Part shown: in pieces, positions 46,801-58,800 of the stretch
Position numbering within the stretch: position 1 is the stretch's first letter
Layout of the letters: every line of letters starts with the position of its first letter
Assembly: GCA_018105865.1 (NCBI GenBank)
Contig: CM030837.1
Coordinates: 12,954,725-13,018,724 of the forward strand
Direction: 5' to 3'
From: Metaphire vulgaris
Taxonomy: Eukaryota > Annelida > Clitellata > Crassiclitellata > Megascolecidae
DNA: 64,000 bases
Made by a program: the position numbers and the translations under genes
Notes under the pieces: model-generated
The model's database searches: none
What the model saw: the letters and a program-made list of their open reading frames with translations, nothing else
Told to the model about the DNA's origin: nothing

Positions 46801-49800
46801 TGATCTTGAGAAAGATTCATTAGATAAAAAAGCAGAGGTCACATATAATCCAGATGATTATTATAATTTTGATTTTAATTTAGAGAGTCTGTTTGAGGAC
46901 GACTTATTGGGGTCTACTGTAAATTCACAGTGTGTTGATGCTGATGATGTAGCTCCAAGTACTGTTGATGAGGAGGTTGTTTTTGATGAGTCGTGTGACT
47001 CCAGTGGTGTCCAGGACCCACATGGTTTTTCTGATGATGTTGTTGTTGGTGGGGGTTCCATGAGGTTGAATCGCCCAGTTGTTCCACATGTTTTTCCTAA
47101 TGATGTTGTTGATGGTGGTTCAGGGAGGTTGAACCATCCAAATAGTTTTTCGGATGATGTTGTTGGTGGAGGTTCAAGGAGGTTGAATCGTCTATGTGTT
47201 CCAATTGGTTTTTCGGATGATGGTGTGGTTGGTGGTTCAGGGATTTTGAATCGGCCAAGTGGTTTATTGAATCGGCCAAGTGGTATGTTGAATCGGCCAA
47301 GTGGGTTATTGAATCGGCCAAGTGGTTTGTTGAATCGTCCAAGTGGGTCATGTAATGAATTTATTGGGAAAGAGTTGTCTTTGTCCCATGATGACCTAGT
47401 TAGGTTGCAACAGACTGATGAGAGTCTGAAGATGTTATTTGAGGAAGTTGTTCTGTCGGATTTAGGTTTTTTGCAGATTGTTGCCACATTTCAAATCCGT
47501 AGGCGTCTTTTAGAATTGTCACATGACATTCCGGCGTCCGGACAAATAGAAATACACAAAATCAAACAAAGAATCATTAAACATTTTTATTGGCAATCGA
47601 TTAACAAAGATGTTAAGGAATATGCACATGCATGCGATATATCCCAGAAACGCAATGCAAGTATATACGGTAGCATTGACCAATCCCAAAGCTTACCAAG
47701 AATGACTTATGTGTTTGACTGTATTGCCAAAAACGTCGTAGAATCAGTTCCAGAGTACAGCAAGTCAAGCAACAGGTGGTTGTTGACAAAAATGGACTTG
47801 TGTGCTCTTTACCCAGAGGCAATTCCCATTCCCGTGCATACAGGACAGATAGTATGTAAGATGTTGACAGATGTTCCTGTTCGGTGTTGTTTGCCCAAGG
47901 AGTTCATTACAGTCCCAGGTAGTGATGTCATGTCAGAAATCAGGCAGAACTACGTTGACTTCATCCCAGTCAAGAAAAAACAAATGCTGTTGTGGCATGT
48001 AAATCTTTCGAAGTTTCATGTTGGTAGAAAGAAAATGTTTCACAATGAAAGTGAACAAGAATTTGTTAAAACTGTTGCATGCACAGTTAGAAACCAACTT
48101 GAAAGTGCCAATACAATAGAAATAACAGAGAATGTCCAGTGTTCTTTTGAAGAACTGGTACTGGACAAAGCAAAACATTTGGGGTCAGGTCTAACAGAGG
48201 AATTGAAATCTCTGATTATGCAACATGAACAGATGTTCAACAAGAAACCTAAACAGACTGATCTTATCGCATATGAGATCTTTCTTAAACAATATGCTCA
48301 ACCCGCATATGTTTCATCACATAGACTAAGTCCTGACAACACAAAAGTTGTCAATGGGGAAAATACCCAATTGTCAGTTGATTGGATGACTAAACATAGC
48401 ATCTCAGTGGAAGCTGATGGAAAGTCAGTTGTCTATAATTTAGATGATTATGGTCGCAATGATCCAGTATTGTTGGGTCAAGACCCTTTGAAGCGCATAA
48501 TTAGGGAAATGCCAAAGACATTCTCATGTGTGAGATATGTAAGTCCCTTGAGACCCGATAGGAAGCCTATATATTTTTCAGTACAGTGCAGTACCGGTAG
48601 TTTTGCTGAGTTTCTTAGGTTATGCTTAATACAGCATCTAATGATTATGAGTTTTGCTCATAGACTGATTTACTCTTTGACTTTATTGATACTTAAGTAT
48701 GTATGGACATCCTATAGAGTTAAGTTGACCATCAGAATAGGTAGGATAAGGAACTAGTTTAGGCGTTGTAAGTAAGTGTTGGAAGTAAAAATAGAATTTA
48801 AGTGTTACTGTAGTTTAAGCTAAGTTAGGATAGTTTTGTGATATAACCACTTAGATAGCATAATTTTTGCAGTTGTTCTCAGTGGTTGGTTCTTGTTTAT
48901 TCCTTGGTAATATTAATTCCATTTTGGATAAGTTGAAATTGGTGTAAGCCAAAGTTTGCTTCGCAATTTCCTTTGGATGTCGTCACAGCCACTGCATCTG
49001 AGTTGACGTGGTGATCCACCACGTAGGCTCGAGTGCTAGGGGTGTGATGGAGTGCTATATTGAAGCATAGATAGCAAATAATTGGAATATTGGTAGGTTT
49101 GAACGTGAAGTTCACTGTGTTTGCTTCTATGTTTATGTGAGCAAATAGGAATTCACGTTATAGAAGGCGTGATGAGACGACGGGTGTCATTGGTCGAAAG
49201 AGCCGTTGCTGGAGGCAGTTACGTTTTGAAAGTGCGTCTTTTTCGAAGAAGCAGGGTGAGACGGTTGCCGAAGAAGAAGGCGGACGTTCGATCGCAGCGA
49301 TTCGTTCCTGCTCTTCGTTGTTTTAGTTTAAATTGCTATTGTTTAAATCTGAACCGAGATTTCAGTTCGCTTAATATTCGTGAATTCGTATTTCGAATTG
49401 GTTTTCGTGCAAAAGGGCACATTTGTTTCATTTTCATTGATTTTGTGTGGAAGCTGTTATCAGCTGTTATTTACATTAGTAACTAGTTGCTAAGATAGTT
49501 GCTGTCGCTGGACGTTTTAAAACATTGATTAGAGTTATATAGCACTGCCTATTGATAGCCGCTATGTCGGAAGAGTTGAATGTTTAATTAAGATTAAAGC
49601 GAGATTTTATAAGAAGAATAGTTTTGTCAGTTAAAATGTGCGAGTTAGTGCCAAAGTAGTTTCCCCTAGACAAGTAAGTAAGTAAACGAGTCCTATTTAG
49701 GTGGCCGCTCGTCACAATATAAATCTCTTTGTCCGGTAAGTTTGTCAGTCACGATACAGGGCAGATGTTGGAAGACGCTGTTTCCATCGACAACGAAACT

Positions 49801-52800
49801 TTATTATCGAAGTAGCGTTTGACGCTGCGTATTCATTGCAGCTTAACGAATCGTCCTGATTGCCGCACGTTGTACGGCACCACTGGCCGCGCAGTACAGC
49901 GTGTGGCGCCGTGGGCCCTACTGGGGACGCAGCCCCCGTGTTGAGCCGTAGCCTGTAGACCCTGCTGGAAGGGGGGCGCAGCCTCCCGTCGTAAACCAAG
50001 CACCAACCGCCGTGGGGGCCGTAGGCCCTACTGGGGCGCAGCCTCCCGTCGGAGACCAAGCCCAAACCCCCGAGGGAGGCCGTACGCCCACTGAGGGGCG
50101 CAGCCCCACGTGTGGGGCCGCAGGTCATAATGGGGCGCAGCCCCATGTGAGGCCGTAGGCCTTACTGGGGCGCAGCTTCCCGTGGGAGATCTAGCCCCAG
50201 CCCCATGGGGGCTTTATCATACACTGGGGCACAGCCCCTCGGGGAGAAAAATCCAAGCCCTCCGTGGGAGGCAACGCCCCTTTGGGCCCGAAAGCCCAAA
50301 AGGAGCCGTATGCCCAAAAGGGGGCCGTAGGTAACACTGGAGGGCGCATCCCTTATGGGAGACCAAATCCAAATGGAATGGAAGAGCGTTATTGTGTGTA
50401 GCCCTGTGGTGGGGGGGGGACATGACCACCCAGTGAGCACATAGGACAAATTTTAAATGATAATCTACGCATTCACTTTACAGTTTCAGATTTAAAAAAT
50501 TGTTATATGTAATAATGCGAAATTTTGCAATAAAAATCGGGGAAGGAGATAGCCACTCTCCCCAGTCATTTTTGACGGGTTAAAAGCTAGTGACATAAGA
50601 ATTTGATTCAGAAACAACTTTTTCATCGATAACCTCCAAGTGTAGTCACAGTGAATGCATGGACGCCCACACATTGGGGCAAGAGGCGGCACTTCCCCCA
50701 TGGAAAATGCAAATTTATCTTTGAAATCAACTGTATTTTGGCGTTAACACTGCCGATACACAAAGTGAAATTGAGAAACTTAACTTTAACTAAGAAAGGT
50801 GGAATTGAATATTATTATTGAATATTATTTGCGGGAATTTTTTCCTTCGGTATCTTGTTATTTCCATATAATTGTACCTACTTCATTTTACTTGTAAAAT
50901 AGTTGAGTTCTTCTACGGATGTTATTTCAAATACTATTATATTATAATAATATAATATTTTAATATTAATTAAAATTAAGTTCTCCTACATATGTTATTA
51001 TTAAGTTCTTCTGCAGATGTTATTATTGAAATTTTAATGATTCTCTGGAAATAATAAATGATGATGATGATAATGATATATTGAAAACTATATTGACCGT
51101 GATAAATACTATTACGATGCATTTCTTATAGAAATCATCTGCTGTGTTGTGAACCCGAGAGAACTTCTAACTACAGTGGGTGAAGTAGTTTCACTCAGAT
51201 GCAGCGCAAGACCAAATAACGAACAACGTGGAACCATTTCAAATTTGAAACTGGAAAACGAAGACAAATCTGAAGCTCTGATCTTTCAAGCCCCTGTGTA
51301 CGACGCGAAAGGGAAAATATCAACCGAGCAGTTCGTTGCTGACGGTTATTTTTTATCGACATTAGATGAAGACCTGGTTTACGCTACTATTCAGATAAAT
51401 GAAACTCAACTGAAACACGGAGGACGATATGTGTGCGGTTGTACTGCATCAACAATAACAACAGGAAGTGCAAATCTAGTCGTCTTAGGTAGGCCCTAAC
51501 TACTGTTTCATAATTGATTCATTTTTATAACATAAAAGTACCCAGTAAAGTATTGAAAAAATGTCGCTGGTTATTCAGAGGGCGTAATTAAACTATAAGT
51601 AAGTAAACACGAAACTTCTATAGCGCTGCCCGAAAGCTTGGCACAGTGCACCAGCTTATTCACGAGCGCTCAATCTGGGTGAAATCCGTAATCCGTAGTC
51701 CGTGGTGGTCGAGGTTGTAGATTCAGGTAGGCAGTCGCAGCAAAGTATTTTATGGAGGATGATAACAAGATTTGCGGTGCATAGAATGCAGGCCTATAGT
51801 AAGGATTCCATCATAGGATTTCTTGAAAAGAATAGTTTTAAGAAGAGCCTATAGTTATAGCCTATAGTTTACATAAAACTATGGTTCGTTTGATCTACAA
51901 GTCATCGTAATACTAGAATGTAATTCATCAAATTTTGTCATTGGTCCAAATGTTGACAAAATAGAAATGAAGCAATTATTGTGTTTTCACATAAGAAGAA
52001 CCGTTTTTAAAAGATTTTGCGATCATTCAATCTGGTAACAAAGAAGTGAGTGAATGAGTGCCAACTCATAGAGTTTAATAATGTTATTAAATGCACCAAA
52101 CTAATTTTAAATGCGTGCATTTATGAAGAGCACTGACTTCGCAATGCAGCGATTTCATTGCATAGAAGTATCTGTCTGTTGTCTTTCAGCGGATGAACTG
52201 TCCTTTGTGCTGAGCCGAGGAAATCCTCCGACGCCAGGAGAACTGTTAGACTTAAGTTGCTCATTATCGTTCAGTGGCTCCATTTCATCTGTTTCCGTTG
52301 ATATTACCATAAACGATGCGAATGGCACACAACTCGCATCAAAAGAAAATCTTTCCATGACGAGGAGTGAAGGAAGCCATCAGGTCAACTACAGTTTCAT
52401 CGCTCACGGAAACAAAGAACAGAACTTTACGTGCGAAATGAAAGTCTGGAATCAGTCTTCTTCAGGAAAGACACTGCTACGCTCAATGACATCTCACTAT
52501 AGCCTAAATCCAGGTAGGCTATGTCATACCATAATCCTTACAGTTGGCCTAATAACCGTGATATATAGCGACCACAATGATTAAGTCACTAATCGCTATT
52601 GCTGGGCTTATATTTCTATTTCGGTTTGCGCCTCAATTGACTCTTCATCCAGAGTCTGTCCTGTTTCACATTCACTGATCAAGTGAACTGACTTGATCTT
52701 TTGACGGGTGAATTGCATTGCCCACGCTGGATGCATTTGATTGCTAAACAGGAGCGTAAATATAGTTACTAGAGTATGGTATGAGCCAGTGATATTTCAG

Positions 52801-55800
52801 TGAACTGAAACTGAATAGAAACTGAAATTAGTTTAAAACAGTTAACTGAAACAGAAATTATTTCCAAAACTGAAACTGAATAGAAACTGAAATTGGCACC
52901 CCTAAAACTGAAGCTGAATAGAAACTGAAATTATTTCCAAAACTGAAATTGTAAGCATTTACCGAAAAATTTTTAAGTCTTTTTGGATTTAAATACACAA
53001 CTTACCTGTTGAACCACCACAACACACTATAAAGAAATGATCTCAAAGCAAGGAGAATAGTTGAACAATTGAGTCATCTGTTTTGGTGGAGAAAATGATT
53101 GCAAAATGTGGTAGGCAGGTGATTTCAGATTGCACAACGAGGTGTAATAGTACTTATCAAATGGCAAGGAGGCTATTGGAAATGACATTCTAGCAAGATG
53201 TCAATCTTAGCTTCGCCCAATAATTATTTAATGTAACTCTTAATTTGCAATAGCCTGCATGAGGACATATTGTCAGCGAACAAATGTCAGAGGACAAAAT
53301 GTCATCGACGAAATTGTGCGCAAAAATGTTTAAAATTTCCAAAATTACATTTTCAAATCTTGCAATGTTTTGGCTAAAATAAATATACAAGGGAAGTAGC
53401 CAGTGACAATAGTAAGATTAAGTAAATTGAAGAAATTTAAAGCAATTTACTTTTAAGTTTTCTTATAAGTTTTTATAATTTATCTTAAAATTTGATTTAC
53501 TTAAGAGACACAGTTAACACTGTTGGCGTTTGAAACGTTAATTAATTAAACATTGATGTTATTCGCAGTGTTTTATCCAGGCAGGTTAGAATGGAGATTC
53601 CCCCAACCTCAAAATTCCCCTCACAAATCTCAGCACTAAAACTTGTTGGGCATTGAACTGTGCCTCTTCCCCTCCAGCCGAGTCAATTCCCCCTCAAAGG
53701 CCTGGAGTATGGATATAACACTGGTTCGCATTCGTTTGATTTAATTATATTTCAACTTCAGTGATCCGTTCATGGGTCTGTACTGCTCAGCCGATACATC
53801 ACTCCACTTTCATCTTTAGTAAACTCCGTCAATTTAAATCATTAACTCTATGCCGATTATACTCAGCTATTCGTTTCCTTATCACCTTCTATTTTTCAAC
53901 ATATCTATCACCTATCTATTAACACCTCAGCCTCCTTGTCCCACACGATCGTCGTCTCATCTCACTCTTTCACACCCACTGATTCAGTCATCCCAGACAA
54001 TCTGCAACCGTGCCTTTTCATACGCCGCACCTGAACTTTGGAACTTCCCTCTGCAGCCCTAGACACGAAAGATGAAGGTAAAGGTTCACCCAAACTCGAG
54101 TTCGAGCGTTGGGCTCGGCCCTGATCTCCGGTTTCAGAAAAGCAGCGACGCAGGTGGCTTGCGCCATTATTAATCTAGAATAGTTTGCCATTGCTGTCTT
54201 GCGACCCGCGTTTTATCTTCGTAGCCAAAGCTGTTAATCATTTACCACCGCCCTCTGAGTCGACCTTAGGGGCTCGTGCGGGAGTCGAACTCGTTCCGTC
54301 AGCGCAGTGGCGTAACCAGACTCAAAATGTAACCCGGGCAGCTGACCAAGGGGCTGTCCGTAAATTACGTAAACAATTTTTTGGCGAATTTTGACCCCCC
54401 CCTTATCAACACCTGTCAAACTATTCAAACCCTCCTCATTTTTTACGTAATTTATGGACAGCCCCACCTCAACAAAAATCATTAAAAAATTAACATGGGA
54501 AACTTAACAATAGACATCAATCAGTCACCAACTCATAAATCTTCAGCATCTGCGACGCCCGTACGTCGTACGTCCCAATTATCACCTTAGGTAGAGTTTC
54601 AGACTCCAATTCAGTAGAGGAAGATGAAGAGGGAATAAATCGTCCATACGGACAGGCGACTACCACCGTAACTGAAATTCGATATGTCACGTAGATACAC
54701 AGAGTCATAGACCAGCCAAACACAATGACTAGTAATTACTGCACTTCTAGCTGATGCCTGTGAAACACGTTTCGAAGAGACCATAGTGTCTATATTAAAA
54801 TAGTATTGCAACGACGTGCATGGCAGTGCAAAATTAAGCAAAACCAAAAACTAAAGGCATAACTTTTAATTTTTTCAACCCGGAATTTTTTCAACCCGGG
54901 CAGAAAAGCAAAGTAACCCGGGCATTGCCCGTAATTGCCCGGGCGTGGTTACGCCACTGCGTCAGCGTGCCGCTCTAGCGTTTTGCCAATCTGCCATTTT
55001 CTTATCTCTGTCAAACAATAGAATCTGAATCTTCACTTCCCACAATTAGTTCATTATCTTCTCGTGTCTTCAGATATAAGCTTAAATCGTTCCTTTTTCT
55101 AGAATTATTTCCTCCGTCCCAAAGCGCTACATAAATTTACTATATTTTACTTACTTGCTTACTTAGTTTAATTTAGCCTACTTAACTTAGATCATACTAT
55201 TTTGTCTGCTACCTGTTTGGCCAGATGACATTTTACCTGCGGACACTGTGTCTTCGTGACACTCGTGACATTTTGTCCGCGGACATTTTGTCCTAGCACC
55301 ATTAACCATAGGCATATTACTACTGCCATGCATTATGCGTTATTAGCAATAATCTTCAGTAAATAAAAAAAACTAGATGAGACATTGCATTTTTAACGTC
55401 ACATTCGGGCTCAGCACATAAAGATTAATAAGAAATGACTAATTCTCTTTCTGTAACATGACTTCTTAAATAATTTGTTGTCCAGTGTAATAAAAAAGGG
55501 TCATTTATGCACATGGCAAACAACCATTCATTATATTTTTTGTGTGAGCACAAACAAATTTGTGTGTGCGCGCGTGTGTGTGTGCGCGCGTGTTTGTGTG
55601 TACATATTAAGTACATGATACAGTTGCAATCTCATATGACGAAACTCCTAGGGGGTATAATTGTGCAAAATCTAAATGTACAGTGTATGTATGAACTGTC
55701 TGTCAGCCAACATTCTACTGGCAAGCGGTTGGACAATTGCATCACTTTCGATTTGCGGCAGCAGTGCAGTTGAGTTTCATATCTAATATACGGATCTACA

Positions 55801-58800
55801 GCTGTAGATTAGCATCTCTAATAATTCGATAAAAGCAGTCTATAATATAACCCTTTCACTACCAATGACTCCATATGGAGTCATTGCATAAACTAGTGCT
55901 TTTCTAACTCTAGAAAGCAAGTGCAAGCCATTATTTCATTTGATACATAAAATATGCATATTTTTGCTTAAAATATGTATTTTAGCATCAAGTAAGCCTC
56001 TTTGATAGAGGTATTGTGCGAATTTGAAATTACCACATTGGAGCAAAATATTTATTTTAAGTATTCATGGAAATTTCTAATACTTTTAGTGTATTTTTTC
56101 AGATTTAAAAAATATTCTAGCATTTATATATTATTATTGAATGTACAACCAAAAATGTGAATGAATTTTGTAAAAACTCTCTTAGAAAAAAGAGTTTTTA
56201 TGCATGACGCCATTTGGAGTCAATGGCTGTGAACGGAACTAAAGCACTAACTGCATATCTCAGACAGAGTTTTATTCTCTAAGAAATATGTGAGAAAATC
56301 GTCAATGAAGGACTTATTGATCAAATAGTACACCGGATGAACTCTATAGAGTACGACAGTGGCATAGCCTGGATTCTAGAATAGGGGGAGATGCGCCATG
56401 GCCTGTGCATTTTTGGGGTAATATATGCAAATCTTGAAATTTGGTGCATATGCTTGAGACTTTATGACGGCACATTGGCATTTGGCACTCCCTATTTTGA
56501 AAAACGTTCCTTAGGTTTTAAGTTCTCTTAGAGGGATCTGGGGGCAGAGATCCAGCCGCCCCCAATTTAGCATAATACCAGATTCAAATATTGAATTTTT
56601 GAGAAAATTTGCAAACTACACAACAGCTGTCCGGCAGTCACCTTACCAGTGGCGGCTCCACAGGGGGCCGGAAGCCTGTGCCCTTTATTGGGTGCCTGGC
56701 TCCCAGTGGCCCTCCTGTTGTGACCCTATACTTAATACTACATACATAACAACAAATGGTTGACCCCGCGTGATTAGAAGTTGCCACCCCAAGGGCCCCC
56801 ACTTGCCAAATTCTGAAGCCGACACTGCACCTTACCCTTTGTTAGATAAAATTTTATAAATGTATCTGCAAGAACCTCCCGACTACTGCTGGCCTGCTCA
56901 AGGGTCCCCAAGAGGCTGCCCCTTTTGTGCTGCGCTAATGGACAGAAGACAGACATGCATATTCCATTTAGTCTGACTAGGGGACTATGGGGGAGCGTCG
57001 TGAGTTCCCTCAACTCTGTCCCTGCCGCAAAAGTTTTGAGTAATATAACGGTATTTGAGTTAGACAGTGAGCTCTGATGCATATTTTAAAAGTTTTAATT
57101 ATGATTTAACACCAACTGGCAACCAGTCACAATGCAACTACGTATAGGCTATCAATTCTGTTGTCAGTCACTGTTTCCCCACCCTGAAAAATTTCCCGTC
57201 TATCCCTTAGCCATGTATCATGACCTGGGTGTCATTATCCCTTTGGTATGCTCATTATTTGCCTGTTAAAGGTAAACCGTAAAAATACAACAGCTTGACT
57301 TGGTCAAGTGAAGAAACGACAGGTGAAGCACTGATTCATGAACAGAAGGGGCCATCTTAGTTTGCAAGTGTGAACATCCAATGTCTTCTACATCTGTATG
57401 CAACACTTCAACTGAGCATGAAATAACACAGAAACCAGAGACGAAGCATGCTAAATTTCCAGAAGGGAAGTCAGATGTCACAGTGTTCTGCATTTCCCTT
57501 CATTCTGAACCAGATCAGTGGTGCAAGATGTGCCACAGCTGTGTGGACTTAGGTGAATCAACTGGGACTGCCAATGTGTGTCACGAGGACAGAATTTGGT
57601 TTCTAGCAAACATAATTGCTAAGCAACAGTAACACTGTAGTTCTACAATTTGCAAACTTTAATAGCAATCTTCATTATTGATTTCTCAATGTTACACTTC
57701 CATGACTCCATATGGAGTCATGGGGAACTTTGACCACCAGTGACTCCATATGGAGTCATACCCATAACTATATAATTAATTACTATTTTAATTAAAACTT
57801 GTGCTTAGGTGTCTAATAGCTTTCCATTTGCTTCAGTTTTCACGTAGAAAATTTTTTATCAAAAAAATTAAATCAGTAGTGAAAGGGTTCTATATTTGAA
57901 CACATCAAATATGCAAGGACTCTGCCCGCACAAAACACGTGCCTCAATAGGTAACGGAAAAATTTATTTCATGAGCTGGTCAGTGAAAAGTACCGGTACT
58001 TGTAAAGCACTCGCGCTAAATATGAACTCAACTATTTGCGGTTATCCGGGAAAAACGAAATGACCCTTTTCATCCAGACACGGTGCGTATAGATTTGTTG
58101 AATGATCTGATGTCATCATCATCATCAGCAGCAGCAGCAGCTCGTGGCCAGCGGGGGCCGTTGCGTCACCCCTTGACCATGACCCCGCCATTTAGATAAC
58201 ATGTCTCCAGAGAATTGATGGAATATCGCAGGTATGGGTACGGATGTGGTCGACCCATCTTTTCCTTGGACAACCAGGACAGCGCTTCCACGATCGGTCA
58301 GGTGGACGACCGATGGTTAGATCGACGTGGCAGTGGAGGACTTGATGAACAGGAACTGTCTCTCCGAGGCGGGCAGCATGTCCGAAGATGGCAAGGCGTC
58401 GACAAGTTCACTGAGTGATGATAACCCAATCTGCGAGAATATCGCCGCATTGGCAATGAAGTCGTACCATCGAACCCCAAGGATCTGGCGTTGGCACTGA
58501 TGTCACTGATATTAATATTTTAGTCAAGATTTGAGTGTCCTAATAAACTTTGCAATTTTATTCAAGCCATGAACTCTAGCTTAATACTGGACGCAAGGAA
58601 TTCTGTTTTTCTCCCATGAATAATTAATTGGCAAAGTCATCGTCAAATTTATCGTAAGGCGTTTTCATTGATATGCATTGACTTGCACTGTGACGTTTTA
58701 AAGACATTATCATTGGCGAGAGACGATTTCATTTGAATTTTTTCCATTGCCTAAGCATTTCTTTCGTTTTGAAAATTTACTAGTTGCAGTTTCAATAAGA

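Larger units (their letters stand above)
44029..49716 (+). mobile_element. LTR retrotransposon (Ty3/Gypsy, Gmr1-like domain order), 5.7 kb, lacks RT
   Basis: LTRs lie at 44029-44701 and 49043-49716, bounded by TGTGA...TCACA and a possible 4-bp duplication atat. The LTRs look identical except for a 1-bp indel, so the insertion is recent. Internally: gag with zinc knuckle, aspartic protease, integrase-like zinc region and degraded integrase core, then a short segment like the sequence N-terminal to Gypsy RT. Integrase before RT is the Gmr1-type order. No RT/RNase H catalytic motifs are visible, so it cannot be autonomous. It lies in intron 1 of the Ig receptor. Confidence 0.9.
54063..54995 (-). 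mobile_element. tRNA-derived SINE (minus strand), split by a hAT MITE
   Basis: Read on the minus strand: a tRNA-like head (CTAGAGCGGCACGCTGACGG and the B-box-like GAGTTCGACTCCCGC), then a body with CAATGGCAAACTATTCTAGA and CCACCTGCGTCGCTGC, ending CTTTACCTTCATCTTTCGTG. Body and tail match the 5S-headed SINE at 59236-59760. Confidence 0.78.
53770..55160 (+). pseudogene. LINE 3' end, split by nested insertions
   Basis: Left part: frame ...RSSSHLTLSHPLIQSSQ, FSYAAPELWNFPLQP to about 54062. Right part from about 54990: ANLPFSYLCQTIESESSLPT then VFRYKLKSFLFLELFPP, stop, then ACTTACTTGCTTACTT tail. Joined, this is the usual LINE ORF2 C-terminus (AAPxLWNxLP... FRxxLKxFLF). The ~925 bp between them are a SINE containing two nested MITEs. 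Confidence 0.85.

Noticed and set aside
49745..50449. Gly/Pro/Arg-rich minus-strand ORFs
   Set aside because: Repeat artefacts of the GC-rich palindromic array.
54968..54995. tRNA gene split by an insertion
   Set aside because: The tRNA-like head is followed by a SINE body shared with another locus and does not form a complete tRNA.
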